Below, piece by piece: positions 33,454 to 42,692 of a stretch of DNA of 64,000 nt (position 1 is the stretch's first letter; each line of letters opens with the position of its first letter). The notes under the pieces were generated by a model that had not been told where the DNA came from, did not search any database, and saw only the letters and a list, made by a program, of their open reading frames with translations. Source of the DNA: Flammeovirgaceae bacterium 311 (lineage in GTDB: Bacteria; Bacteroidota; Bacteroidia; Cytophagales; Cyclobacteriaceae); NCBI GenBank assembly GCA_000597885.1, contig CP004371.1, forward strand, positions 868,001 through 932,000, in the 5' to 3' direction. A program made the position numbers and the translations under genes.

Positions 33454-34410
33454 TTATTTAGCAGCCCTTATAGCTTCGGTTAGCTTCGGCACAACCTCAA
33501 AGGCATCGCCAACAATTCCGTAATCGGCAGCTTTGAAGAAAGGCGCCTCGGGATCTTTATTTACTACTACAATTACTTTACTTGAGTTAACACCGGCCAG
33601 GTGCTGTATGGCACCTGAAATACCTACTGCCAGGTAAAGGGTCGGGCTTACTTTCACACCTGTCTGACCAACGTGTTCGTGGTGCGGGCGCCATCCCATA
33701 TCTGACACAGGCTTGCTGCAGCCGGTAGCGGCACCCAATTCCCCAGCAAGCTCTTCCAGCATGCCCCAGTTTTCAGGACCTTTCATCCCCCTGCCGCCAG
33801 ATACTACAATATCTGCTTCAGGAAGTAAGATATCACCCTCCTGCTTTTCGGTTTTGGTGATGTTCACTGCAAAATCACTATCGCTCAGGTTTGGTGTAAA
33901 AGCTTCTACCTCTGCAGATCCGCCAGTTTCCTGCAAGTCTACCACATTTTTTTTGATGGCAATAACTTTTACATCACCTTTCATCTCTTCAGTTGCAAAA
34001 GCTTTACCAGTATAGATGCTGCGGGTTACTTTAAACCCGGCGCTGGTATCTGGTAAATCTGTTACATTAGAAACAAATGAGGCGTTTGCTTTAATGGCAA
34101 CACGCGCAGCTACAGGATCGCCAAGTGCTGATTTTGCCAACACCAGAATATTGGCGCCGCTATGCTGCAGGGCCTGTGCCAGGGAGCTGGCGTAGGCTTG
34201 TATGTTGCCTTTATTCAGGCGTTCTTCGTTTACATGCAGCACTTTAGAGGCTCCGTAGCTACCTGCTTTTTGTAGCTCGGTAGCATCAATCTGGCCCAGG
34301 TAAATGGCAGTTACATCACCCTGCCCTATGGCAGCAGCATAGGCTACTGCCTCAAAAGAAGATTTTTTTATAGCGCCATCTGCGCTTTCTATAAATACTA
34401 ATACAGACAT
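33454..34410 (-). CDS. etfA: Electron transfer flavoprotein subunit alpha
   Basis: This 318-residue subunit binds FAD and passes electrons from acyl-CoA and other dehydrogenases to the ETF-quinone oxidoreductase. The FAD domain signature VVSGGRGMKGPENWGMLEELAGELGA and the block RPHHEHVGQTGVKVSPTLYLAVGISGAIQHLAGVNSSK are clear. The N-terminal SVLVFIESADGAIKKSSFEAV is typical of alpha subunits. It lies 52 bp after etfB and 8 bp before the bifunctional nuclease gene. Confidence 0.95.
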   Translation of the reverse strand: MSVLVFIESADGAIKKSSFEAVAYAAAIGQGDVTAIYLGQIDATELQKAGSYGASKVLHVNEERLNKGNIQAYASSLAQALQHSGANILVLAKSALGDPVAARVAIKANASFVSNVTDLPDTSAGFKVTRSIYTGKAFATEEMKGDVKVIAIKKNVVDLQETGGSAEVEAFTPNLSDSDFAVNITKTEKQEGDILLPEADIVVSGGRGMKGPENWGMLEELAGELGAATGCSKPVSDMGWRPHHEHVGQTGVKVSPTLYLAVGISGAIQHLAGVNSSKVIVVVNKDPEAPFFKAADYGIVGDAFEVVPKLTEAIRAAK

Positions 34411-34462
34411 GTCAAAAAGGATTATTCCGGAAAAATAGAATCAAAAATAGGCAACCTGTACC

Positions 34463-35200
34463 TTACAGTACCTTGGCTTCTGTTTTCAGCAGCCGAACCA
34501 ACTCTCCAACATTTTCTTTATCGATCATTTTCACTGCCCCTTTTGGTGGCGGTGTGTCGTAACGCTCTAGTTCGGTTTTTGTCTCCGTAGATACGGGTTC
34601 ACGCACATCCAGTTTTTTAGTACGGGCCGTCATGATACCGCGCATGTTTGGAATTTTCCATTCTGCAATGGGCTCCTGGCATCCTGCTACAAAGGGAAGG
34701 CTTAATTCCAGGTATTCTTTTCCGCCTTCAATTTCGCGTGCAAGGGTAGCATTGGATCCTTGTATGTCCAGTTTCATTACCGGTGACACAGAAGGGATGC
34801 CAAGCATTTCACCCACCATGCCATGTACCATGCCACCATTGAAATCGATTGACTCACGGCCCATTAGTATCAGGTCGTACCCATTTTCTTTGGCAACAGC
34901 GGCAATTTGCTGGGCCACAAAAAATGAATCATGCGGATGGGAATTTATACGAATGGCGTCGTCGGCACCTATGGCCAGTGCTTTGCGGATCGTAGGTTCA
35001 GTATCGGCCTCACCCACATTAAGCACAGTTACAGAGCCTCCAGATTGTTCCTTCAGCTCAACGGCACGGGCAAGTGCATAATCATCATATGGACCAATGA
35101 TATATTGTACGCCGGCAGTGCTGAACTTTGTATTATTATCTGAAAAAGAGATTTTGGATGTGGTATCCGGAACGTGCGTTATGCAAACCAGAATCTTCAT
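34463..35200 (-). CDS. etfB: Electron transfer flavoprotein subunit beta
   Basis: This 245-residue partner of EtfA binds AMP and recognises the dehydrogenases. Signatures are MKILVCITHVPDTTSKI at the N-terminus, DDYALARAVELKEQSGGSVTVLNVG and the MGRESIDFNGGMVHGMVGEMLGIP block. The C-terminal recognition-loop region (IPNMRGIMTARTKKLDV) is intact. Length and order (etfB then etfA) are standard. Both are probably linked to fatty-acid beta-oxidation, which fits the FadL transporter elsewhere in the window, though the link is inference. Confidence 0.95.
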   Translation of the reverse strand: MKILVCITHVPDTTSKISFSDNNTKFSTAGVQYIIGPYDDYALARAVELKEQSGGSVTVLNVGEADTEPTIRKALAIGADDAIRINSHPHDSFFVAQQIAAVAKENGYDLILMGRESIDFNGGMVHGMVGEMLGIPSVSPVMKLDIQGSNATLAREIEGGKEYLELSLPFVAGCQEPIAEWKIPNMRGIMTARTKKLDVREPVSTETKTELERYDTPPPKGAVKMIDKENVGELVRLLKTEAKVL

Positions 35201-35237
35201 AAAAAATAGAAAAAGTTTATAGAAAAGAAAGATAACG

Positions 35238-35245
35238 TAATTTTG
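35238..35245 (+). promoter_or_regulatory. -7 box of the small TPR gene
   Basis: TAATTTTG matches TAnnTTTG, 42 bp before the start at 35288. It lies in the 87-bp gap divergent to etfB. No TTG is at the expected distance. Confidence 0.35.
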
Positions 35246-35287
35246 ACCCCAAATTAAGCTATTTAGTTAAAAAAAGAAAAAGAGTAT

Positions 35288-35617
35288 ATGCAGGAGCAAC
35301 GAATAGCCCAGCTGCAGCAGATGCTGCAAGATAACCCACAAGACCCTTTTCTGCTTTATGCCCTGGCATTGGAATACCGAAACCAGGATTTACAGCAAGC
35401 CCAAACTTATTTCAATACCTTGTTGCAGCAACATCCGGACTATCTCCCAACCTACTATCATGCAGCCGCATTATACGCAGAAACCGGCCTGACAGATCGG
35501 GCTAAACAGATCTATGAACTAGGCATAAACCTGGCCCTGCAACAAAACGATGCGCATACTTTGCGGGAGCTGCGCAATGCCTATCAAAACCTTCTGCTGG
35601 ATTTGGACGAGCTATAA
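35288..35617 (+). CDS. Small tetratricopeptide repeat protein
   Basis: The 109-residue protein consists of about two to three TPR units: DPFLLYALALEYRNQDLQQAQTYFNTLLQQHP, then DYLPTYYHAAALYAETGLTDRAKQIYELGINLA. A final helix follows. It is soluble, with no signal peptide, and presumably mediates protein-protein contacts; the partner is unknown. It is divergent from etfB and ends in front of a gap of 112 bp containing no clear element. Confidence 0.85.
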   Translation: MQEQRIAQLQQMLQDNPQDPFLLYALALEYRNQDLQQAQTYFNTLLQQHPDYLPTYYHAAALYAETGLTDRAKQIYELGINLALQQNDAHTLRELRNAYQNLLLDLDEL

Positions 35618-35729
35618 GTTTAACTACAGCCAGGGGTTATGAGTTTTAACTTTTCAATAAATTGCTGGCAAGCATCAAATATCTATTATCTGATATTAAT
35701 TAACGGCAGCACCCGACGGGTCACATCTT

Positions 35730-36962
35730 TTAATTTTTTCTACGCTTCTGGCCCTGCTGTATGCCTGTGGTATAGGAAATTCTATTGATCATTCCGTTAG
35801 AATCGTCGCATAAAAACAAAGACCCGTCCGGATGTTGTGCAACACTTACCGGCCTTCCAATATGGGCCCGCCCCTCTTCAATCAGAAATCCTGTCAGGAA
35901 ATCTTCGAAAGCTGTTGGCTGGCCATTCGCGTCATATTTAACCCTGGCTAATTTATAACCTACAGGATTGCTGCGGTTCCAGGAGCCCCTGAATACTACA
36001 AAGGCATTGTTCCTGTATTCTGCAGGGAACTGGGTGCCGGTATAAAATAACATGCCCATGCCCGAACTGTGTGCATCGTGGGTAAGTACGGGAAACTTGC
36101 TTTCCGCAGCCTTTTCGCTGTGCGATTTATCATCCGGTGAGCGGTGTGGCACCGATTTGCCATCTTCATATACATAAGGCCAGCCGTAATCCTCACCCTC
36201 CTCAATCAGGTTAAGTTCTTCGCGCTGCGCTTCATCACCGAGCCAGTCTATACCATGGTCCATGCCCCAAAGCTGGCGGCTCTGTGGGTGCCAGTCAAAG
36301 CCAAACGTATTACGTAATCCTTTGGCATATACTTTTCTGTTAGTGCCATCGGCATTGGCCTGTAGCAGCGTTGCATGTTCCGGATTGGTTTCTTCGCAGG
36401 CATTGCAGGTGCTTCCTATAGAAATATACAGTTTACCATCGGGTCCAAAACGGAGGGTGCGGTTGGGGTGCTGGCCGCCATCGGGCAGTTCTTCTCCAAT
36501 TTTTTGCAGCTCCCCCAGCATACCATCCTGCTTTATATCAGTTACATACAGCTGTTTTACAGTAGCCAGGTATACTTTACCTTCGTGAATGGTAATACCG
36601 TGCATATCTTCCTGTTTGGCAACCGTCTGCTTTACATCTGCCTTACCATCTCCATTAGTATCCTTCAACATCAGTACATCTCCCTGTTCCCGGCGGGTAA
36701 CATACAGGGTGCCATCTGTATTAATGGCCATCATCCTGGTATTTCCCAGGTCTTCTGCAAACTTCTGTATCCTGAAACCGGCAGGAACTTTAAGCTGAGC
36801 AACACGCTCATCTGTGGCTTTCCTTTTAACCGGCTTAAACACATGCCCCTCAATAGTGGCTGTTACAGGCTCTTCCCCCTCGTTATCCTGGGCATGGGAT
36901 GGCGCTATCAGCAAGAATGGACTTAATATTGCAATGCAAAAATTATTGAGAGACTTATTCAT
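35730..36962 (-). CDS. Sorbosone dehydrogenase family, PQQ-type beta-propeller oxidoreductase
   Basis: This 410-residue protein has a signal peptide (cleavage likely after SHAQ). It carries the six-bladed propeller repeats of soluble glucose/sorbosone dehydrogenases: NGDGKADV, GQHPNRTLRFGPDGKLYISIGSTCNACEETN, GLRNTFGFDWHP and GWPYVY. A Cys pair (CNAC) could form a disulfide. Family members use PQQ and act in the periplasm, but many Bacteroidetes copies are uncharacterised. About 258 bp without features separate it from the next gene. Confidence 0.82.
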   Translation of the reverse strand: MNKSLNNFCIAILSPFLLIAPSHAQDNEGEEPVTATIEGHVFKPVKRKATDERVAQLKVPAGFRIQKFAEDLGNTRMMAINTDGTLYVTRREQGDVLMLKDTNGDGKADVKQTVAKQEDMHGITIHEGKVYLATVKQLYVTDIKQDGMLGELQKIGEELPDGGQHPNRTLRFGPDGKLYISIGSTCNACEETNPEHATLLQANADGTNRKVYAKGLRNTFGFDWHPQSRQLWGMDHGIDWLGDEAQREELNLIEEGEDYGWPYVYEDGKSVPHRSPDDKSHSEKAAESKFPVLTHDAHSSGMGMLFYTGTQFPAEYRNNAFVVFRGSWNRSNPVGYKLARVKYDANGQPTAFEDFLTGFLIEEGRAHIGRPVSVAQHPDGSLFLCDDSNGMINRISYTTGIQQGQKRRKN

Positions 36963-37220
36963 TTATATGAAAAAAAAGGTTAAAAAATTCTGGTTTGATA
37001 ATTTTAATAGGAATGACGTCAGATTGTTTTGAATAGCGTCAGTTTTGAAACCTTCTGCCCTGTTCATATCTATTAAATTCAACTTTTGCCAGGTCATCAG
37101 CGTTGCCACTACCTAAAATCTCTAGTGCTTCCCCAAACCTGAATAAATGCCATTGCAGGTCAGCATTGCCCGAACCTTAAGAAGGGGCGGTACCAGGCAA
37201 CTGCAACAGCACTGTCACAG

Positions 37221-38213
37221 TTAATCCATCACAACACAAAGCTTTCCAAACTGGCTGCCTTCTTCCATCATATCAAAAGCCTGGACGATGTCGCTGAAGG
37301 CAAGAGGTTTTTCCATAATAGGTTTCATCTGTTGTTTTTCAATGAATGCTACCATTGCTGCAAACTCCTGATCGTTACCCATGGTAGAGCCCTGCAGCCG
37401 TAGCTGATTCCAGAAAATCTTACGCAGGTTTAAATTTTCTGGAATGCCTGTGGTTGCACCATAAAATACGATGCTTCCGCCGGGTGCTGCCACATTCAGG
37501 AGGTTGTTCAGGGCATTACCACCGGCAGAATCGATGATGAGCTCAAAACCACCTGCTTCCGCTTTAGCTTCATTGGTCCAGTTTTCGTGCCGGTAATTGA
37601 ATCCGCCCGCTGCTCCCCGCTCCTGCATCTGCTGTAATTTTTCTTCGGAGCTGCTGGTTATCCAAACCCTGGCACCTGCTGCCATTGCAAACTGATAAGC
37701 CCATTGGGCCACCCCACCACCAATACCATTGATGAGTACCTTCATATTTTCCTCTATACCCCCATGGGTAAAAAGGGCTCTGTAGGCGGTAAGCCCTCCT
37801 AAAGGAACTGCAGCAGCCTCTGCCCAGCTCATGTGTTCTGGTTTTGGGTGCAGCCTGTCCAGCGGCACAACAATGTATTCGGCAAAGGTACCATCTACAG
37901 GCATGCCTAATATCTTATAATCAGCAGCCTGTGCGGCCGGATCAGGTCCCCAGTTCAGGCTTGGATTGATGATTACCTCCCTGCCTACCCATTCCTGATT
38001 TTCTGCTCCTGCTGCTTCTACTATACCTGCCCCGTCAGAACCCAGGGTGACGCCTTCCCTGATGCCAGCATATTTTCCAATTCTGATCCACTGATCGCGG
38101 TGGTTGAGGGCTGCTGCTTTCATACGCACAAGCGCCTCTCCGGCCTGTGGAGTTGGCTTTGGTTTTTCTATGATTTCTATAGTATTTGGTTTGGTGAGTA
38201 CCAGGGCTCTCAT
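37221..38213 (-). CDS. Zinc-independent MDR family alcohol dehydrogenase / quinone oxidoreductase
   Basis: From ATG 38213 the product is 330 residues with the GroES-like N-terminal domain (AALNHRDQWIRIGKYAG, GSDGAGIVEAAG) and the NAD(P)H Rossmann domain (NGIGGGVAQWAYQFAMAAGARVWITSSSEEKL). The catalytic zinc ligands of classical alcohol dehydrogenases are absent, and Asn-His is in their place. This makes it a zeta-crystallin-like NADPH oxidoreductase of uncertain substrate. A frame extension to a TTG at 38222 is unlikely. Confidence 0.85.
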   Translation of the reverse strand: MRALVLTKPNTIEIIEKPKPTPQAGEALVRMKAAALNHRDQWIRIGKYAGIREGVTLGSDGAGIVEAAGAENQEWVGREVIINPSLNWGPDPAAQAADYKILGMPVDGTFAEYIVVPLDRLHPKPEHMSWAEAAAVPLGGLTAYRALFTHGGIEENMKVLINGIGGGVAQWAYQFAMAAGARVWITSSSEEKLQQMQERGAAGGFNYRHENWTNEAKAEAGGFELIIDSAGGNALNNLLNVAAPGGSIVFYGATTGIPENLNLRKIFWNQLRLQGSTMGNDQEFAAMVAFIEKQQMKPIMEKPLAFSDIVQAFDMMEEGSQFGKLCVVMD

Positions 38214-38630
38214 ACTTAACAATATAGCTTTTGAAAATAATTACATTCTGTGCAATGATAAACTGTGTGCCTGACAAGCTTGCCATCTATCCCCTAATGA
38301 TCAAGAATTTTGCACCAAAAAAGTTTTCTACTAAGCAGCTTCAAAAAAGCGGGCATCTATAATAAAGTATCTTTATTTTTTATATATACCTCATTTACAG
38401 CCCAGAATAGCATCATAACCATTATTTTTACTTTTTTGGTAACAACTCCAAACCTGTCAATCTATTCTGTGTTCATAATTTCAGAACCGCACGCACCATG
38501 AAATCATTGTAAGATGCTACCCCTTGTATCTGCTGCGGAACCTATCAGGAGTTTTTGGCTACGCAAAGCCGGAGCTTCCACATTTTAATAATATAGAATT
38601 CTTAATTTTTTAACCATCAATAATCCTGAT
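38214..38630. other. 417-bp intergenic region before the catalase gene
   Basis: This region is AT-rich. I see only a weak inverted repeat AATAAAG-TAT-CTTTATT (38361-38377) followed by Ts. No clear promoter consensus or small gene is visible; the 63-codon frame at 38310-38501 looks accidental. Confidence 0.4.
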
Positions 38631-40868
38631 ATGGAAGACGATAAGAAAAAGGGTCAGAACATGATGCAAAGAGACCCATCTGCTAAGTTTGATGAAAACT
38701 CTAAAGACAAGCAGTTAGATGAATTCAGGGAAGACTCCAGTGAGCAGTTTTTAACTACGGATACCGGAGTACGGGTAAACCATGTAGATGATTCCCTGAA
38801 GGCTGGTGAGCGTGGAGGCACACTCATGGAAGATTTTATCTTTCGGGAGCGCATAACCCACCTGGACCATGAATCTATTCCTGAGCGGGTGGTACACGCA
38901 CGTGGCTCGGGCGCTCATGGCTACTTTCAGCCATACGAATCCATGGCAGAGTATACCAAAGCCAAATTTCTTTCCGATCCTAATACAAAAACCCCAGTAT
39001 TTGTAAGATTTTCCACTGTGATAGGCTCCCGCGGATCGGCCGATACGGTGCGTGATGTGCGCGGCTTTGCCACTAAATTTTATACCGAAGATGGTAATTA
39101 TGACCTGGTAGGTAACAATATGGCTCCTTTCTTTATTCAGGATGGCATTAAATTCATTGACCTGGTGCATGCCCTAAAGCCTATGCCAGACAATGAGATG
39201 CCACAAGCCTCGGCTGCACACGATACCTTCTGGGATTTTGCCTCCTTAATGCCTGAATCAGCGCATATGCTTATGTGGGTACTCTCCGACCGCGCTATTC
39301 CACGCAGCTTCCGCATGATGGAAGGTTTTGGAGTTCATACCTTCCGCTGGATCAATGCTGCCGGCAAAAGCAGGTTTGTCAAGCTTCACTGGCGGCCGCT
39401 GCTGGGTGTGCATTCACTGATGTGGGACGAAGCCCAGAAACTGGCCGGAAAAGATCCGGACTGGCTGCGCCGCGACCTGTGGGAGGCGATAGAAATGGGC
39501 GATTATCCTGAGTTTGAACTTTGCGTGCAAATTGTGGAAGAGGAAGACGAGCATAAGTTTGATTTTGACCTCCTGGATGCCACAAAGATTATACCCGAAG
39601 AGCTGGTACCACTGAAGAAAGTAGGCAAGATGGTGCTGAACCGTAATCCGGACAATTTCTTCTCGGAAACAGAGCAGGTGGCCTTTCACCCTGGCAATGT
39701 GGTAAGTGGTATTGATTTCACCAACGATCCGCTGCTACAGGGCAGGCTCTTCTCCTATATAGACACCCAGATCAACCGCTTCCATAGCAAGAATTTCAAC
39801 GAAGTTCCGATTAACCGTGCCGTATGCCCTGTACATAATTTCCATGGGGCTGGTTTCATGAAGCAAACCATTGGCAAAGGCAAAGTTAACTATTCGCCAA
39901 GCTCCCTGGAAGGCGATAAATTCAAAACCGCCTCTGAAGAAGAAGGTGGTTACGTGCACTACCAGGAGAGAATAGATGGTCGCAAAGTGCGCCAGCGCAG
40001 CGAAAGCTTTAAAGACCATTTTTCACAGGCCACCCTGTTTTGGAACAGCATGTCGAAACCAGAGCAAAAGCACATTATAAAAGCCCTGCATTTTGAATTA
40101 GGCAAGGTAGAGTCTAAAATGGTGCGGGAGCGAATGGTGCATGAGATCCTCAACAACATCAGCCATGAACTGGCCACCAAGGTAGCCATGGGCATTGGCA
40201 TAAATCCGCCATCAGGCCCGGTAGCCAGCAAAGTGAAAGATACTGCCGGCAATGTAAAAGATAAGGTAGCAAATGCCGTTACTCCGGGAGCACGCGTGGA
40301 AGACTCTGCATTCTTAAGCCAGGAGCGTAGCCCCAACCAGAAAACAGATTCTATCAAGAGCCGCAAAATAGGTATCCTGCTCGATAACGGTTTCAATTAT
40401 CAGGAATTTATGCAGGTTAAGCAGGCACTTACTGAAAAAGGGGCCCATGCTAAAGTTATCTCCATGTATAAAGGCATGCTAAAGAGCGCCGATGGACAGG
40501 AGGTAGAGGTAGATAAGAGCCATATTACCACCGGCTCCATTATGTACGATGCCATTTATATCCCCGGCGGACAGAAGAGCATTGAAGCCATGAAAAAACA
40601 AGGTGATGCGCTGCACATAATTAATGAAGCCTTCAAACACTGCAAACCTATAGCAGCCACCAGCGAGGGTGTTGACCTGCTGATGGCCTCTGATATCAAA
40701 GGAGTAAAACTTGCAGAAATGGATTCTTCCGGAGAGCTGGTAGATGATACGGGTGTAGTCACCATCCGTAATACTTCTGACCTAAATGGTTTAAACCAGG
40801 CTTTCATCAAAGCAATATCCCAGCACCGCCACTGGATGCGGGAGGAGAAAATGGAAGTTCCTGCGTAA
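38631..40868 (+). CDS. katE: Large-subunit catalase (HPII type)
   Basis: This 745-residue catalase destroys hydrogen peroxide. The haem pocket residues are the distal His89 in [12 protein letters not shown], the Asn in [12 protein letters not shown] (about 163) and the proximal Tyr in [12 protein letters not shown] (about 376). After the catalase core a linker leads to a C-terminal DJ-1/flavodoxin-like domain (about 570-735, [23 protein letters not shown]), diagnostic of clade 2 large-subunit catalases. Compared with E. coli HPII the N-terminal extension is shorter. It is single and ended by a hairpin. Confidence 0.95.
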   Translation: MEDDKKKGQNMMQRDPSAKFDENSKDKQLDEFREDSSEQFLTTDTGVRVNHVDDSLKAGERGGTLMEDFIFRERITHLDHESIPERVVHARGSGAHGYFQPYESMAEYTKAKFLSDPNTKTPVFVRFSTVIGSRGSADTVRDVRGFATKFYTEDGNYDLVGNNMAPFFIQDGIKFIDLVHALKPMPDNEMPQASAAHDTFWDFASLMPESAHMLMWVLSDRAIPRSFRMMEGFGVHTFRWINAAGKSRFVKLHWRPLLGVHSLMWDEAQKLAGKDPDWLRRDLWEAIEMGDYPEFELCVQIVEEEDEHKFDFDLLDATKIIPEELVPLKKVGKMVLNRNPDNFFSETEQVAFHPGNVVSGIDFTNDPLLQGRLFSYIDTQINRFHSKNFNEVPINRAVCPVHNFHGAGFMKQTIGKGKVNYSPSSLEGDKFKTASEEEGGYVHYQERIDGRKVRQRSESFKDHFSQATLFWNSMSKPEQKHIIKALHFELGKVESKMVRERMVHEILNNISHELATKVAMGIGINPPSGPVASKVKDTAGNVKDKVANAVTPGARVEDSAFLSQERSPNQKTDSIKSRKIGILLDNGFNYQEFMQVKQALTEKGAHAKVISMYKGMLKSADGQEVEVDKSHITTGSIMYDAIYIPGGQKSIEAMKKQGDALHIINEAFKHCKPIAATSEGVDLLMASDIKGVKLAEMDSSGELVDDTGVVTIRNTSDLNGLNQAFIKAISQHRHWMREEKMEVPA

Positions 40869-40890
40869 TATTTACTGTACATGATACCAG

Positions 40891-40923
40891 GGAGGGGAAT
40901 TTAGGTTCCTCTCCTTTTTTTTT
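40891..40923 (+). terminator. Terminator of katE
   Basis: GGAGGGGAA and TTCCTCTCC arms (one G-U pair) are followed by nine Ts. Confidence 0.85.
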
Positions 40924-40994
40924 AAAGCAGATATATCGTATGGGTGTCGGGTAGGATGTCTGCCTACAGCATGGGGCCAGCTATGAACGTATGA

Positions 40995-42176
40995 TTACTT
41001 TTGCAAAATACTCCTCACCCGCTCTGCTTCTTCAGGCGTATTTACATTTAGAAGTGCCTCAGCTTTAGGAGGTTCCAGCAGCTGAATATGGGTGTTAATA
41101 AGCACCTTCCTGGGGCAGGTATAGCCCTGTGCCATAAAAGCCAGCAGGACCGGATAGCTTTTGGGTTCCCAGATGGTGATCAGGGGCTCCGGAAAATTAT
41201 CATGCGGACTTTTGAAGGTGGTAGCCAGTGCAGCGGTATTCCTGTTGTCTGTCAGGTACTGCAGTGTTGGCGCATCCAGCAGTGGCAGGTCGCATGCAAC
41301 TACCAGCCAGGCGCTGTCAGGCTGTGCCTGAAAAGCTGAAAGGATAGCTCCATAGGGTCCTAAACCTGGAAAAGTATCGGGCAGTGTGTTGTGACTGTTA
41401 TTAATTCCCTGCTGCTGTTCCGGTCGGCAGGAAATATAAACGCTGCTACAAAAGCCTTTCAGCAGGTCTGCCATATAGTAGCGCTGCTCCTGTCCATGCC
41501 AGCCAATGGCTCCTTTGTCATGCCCCATCCGCTGGCTCCTGCCGCCAGCCAGTACCATGCCATTCAGTTTTGGCTTTGCCTGCTGCAATCTTTCACTGAA
41601 AAAACGGACAATCTTTTCAGTTTCTCCGACATGTAAAAGAGGAAGCTGCTGCCAGTGGGGTATTGCCTCCTGCACAAAACTGAAAACCTCCTGCTCTCCT
41701 TCGGCCAGTATAAACAGCTCTACATTTGTTAACTGTTCCAGCCTCTTCTGCAGGGAAGCTTTCTTTCGTGAGTCGATCATCACCACCTGGGCTTTAGCCT
41801 GCTGGTGGTTGCCATTCACCAGCACCAGGTCCATTTCAGAAAACAGCTGCCTGAACTGGAACTGGTTGAGGTCCTGCTGAAGATTGAACTGGTGAAAGTC
41901 AATGGCATTAGTATATTCTGCTGCTGCACCCATAGCCAGTCTGCCGGGTAATGCTGCTTCCTGATCTACATGCCGGGCATCTCCATGCCGGGCATCTCCA
42001 TGCTGGGCATCTACATAAGCACATTTATGATATGCTGAAAGTGACTTAATCAATCTATCTGCCAATGTTTTGATATCACCGCAGGGAGCACCAACGATGG
42101 CCCATTCGTTTCTGCTAAAGTTGCCATAGGCAGGCCTTGTAATGGCGCTGTGTTTTTTATGCTCTTTTGAAGTCAC
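40995..42176 (-). CDS. MobA-type nucleotidyltransferase fused to a degenerate N-terminal MobB-like domain
   Basis: The 393-residue product has a MobA-like domain at about residues 204-393 (GMVLAGGRSQRMGHDKGA, VACDLPLL, and the C-terminal VNTPEEAERV). This domain transfers GMP to molybdopterin, a late step of the molybdenum cofactor pathway. The N-terminal 200 residues are placed like MobB, the P-loop accessory protein. However, the Walker A is disrupted (GAPCGDIKT at 29-37 instead of GxxxxGKT), so nucleotide binding is doubtful. Residues about 56-70 come from three 15-bp DNA repeats. It overlaps moaC by 20 bp. MobA is likely functional; the MobB part is probably vestigial or changed. Confidence 0.75.
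   Translation of the reverse strand: MTSKEHKKHSAITRPAYGNFSRNEWAIVGAPCGDIKTLADRLIKSLSAYHKCAYVDAQHGDARHGDARHVDQEAALPGRLAMGAAAEYTNAIDFHQFNLQQDLNQFQFRQLFSEMDLVLVNGNHQQAKAQVVMIDSRKKASLQKRLEQLTNVELFILAEGEQEVFSFVQEAIPHWQQLPLLHVGETEKIVRFFSERLQQAKPKLNGMVLAGGRSQRMGHDKGAIGWHGQEQRYYMADLLKGFCSSVYISCRPEQQQGINNSHNTLPDTFPGLGPYGAILSAFQAQPDSAWLVVACDLPLLDAPTLQYLTDNRNTAALATTFKSPHDNFPEPLITIWEPKSYPVLLAFMAQGYTCPRKVLINTHIQLLEPPKAEALLNVNTPEEAERVRSILQK
41969..42013 (-). repeat. Three 15-bp tandem repeats in the mobA-like gene
   Basis: The unit CATGCCGGGCATCTC occurs three times in a row (the third with two changes). It encodes the repeated Asp-Ala-Arg-His-Gly peptide in the N-terminal domain. It is in frame, so length changes would not break the protein. 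Confidence 0.85.
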
Positions 42177-42633
42177 GCTTGCCTCCTGTTTTTTCCATCA
42201 GCCTGGTTTCTCTTATTACAATATCATGGCTCATGGCTTTGCACATATCATAAATAGTTAAGGCAGCAACAGAAGCTCCTACCAGTGCTTCCATTTCAAT
42301 ACCAGTTTTAGCTGTAATGCTTGCGGTGCAGTCTATCACCACCTCCTGATGCTCATTTACCTGTATGTTGATCTGGCAGTTGTCCATGCCCAGCGGATGG
42401 CAGAGCGGAATAAGCTCTCCTGTTTTTTTGGCCGCCATAATGCCTGCAATAATGGCAGTTTGAAACACAGCTCCTTTTTTGGTTTGAATTTCTCCTGCTG
42501 TTAGCTTTTCCAGTACCGCTGCTGGCAACACTACAATGCTTCTGGCAGTGGCTGTACGGAGAGTAGGCTGCTTTTCCCCAACATTCACCATGGTTGCGCG
42601 CCCTTTATCGTCCAGATGAGTAAATTCATTCAT
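42157..42633 (-). CDS. moaC: Cyclic pyranopterin monophosphate synthase MoaC
   Basis: This 158-residue enzyme makes cyclic pyranopterin monophosphate from the MoaA product in molybdopterin synthesis. The block LIPLCHPLGMDNCQINI contains the catalytic His/Cys region. TASITAKTGIEMEALVGASVAALTIYDMCKAM follows with the conserved TGxEMEAL signature. The length is standard. It is 59 bp after moeA and overlaps the mobA-like gene, so it is one operon. MoaA, MoaD and MoaE are not in the window. Confidence 0.95.
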   Translation of the reverse strand: MNEFTHLDDKGRATMVNVGEKQPTLRTATARSIVVLPAAVLEKLTAGEIQTKKGAVFQTAIIAGIMAAKKTGELIPLCHPLGMDNCQINIQVNEHQEVVIDCTASITAKTGIEMEALVGASVAALTIYDMCKAMSHDIVIRETRLMEKTGGKRDFKRA

Positions 42634-42692
42634 GCTTAAAATTCTCTGTATTGATCGAAAAATACTGCTTCTACTAAGCTACAGCTTTTACA

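Noticed and set aside
34442-34449. CAAAAATA (minus-strand TATTTTTG) between etfB and etfA
   Set aside because: It matches the -7 consensus, but etfB and etfA are a standard operon and no -33 element exists, so chance in AT-rich DNA is likely.
36145-36162. TGGCAC...TTGC match inside the sorbosone dehydrogenase-like gene
   Set aside because: It lies in coding sequence and the GG to GC spacing is 9 rather than 10 bp, so it is not a convincing sigma-54 promoter.
38310-38501. 63-codon frame in the gap before katE
   Set aside because: It starts with TTG, is rich in Ile/Phe/Ser/Thr from AT-rich DNA, has no ribosome-binding site and no family resemblance.
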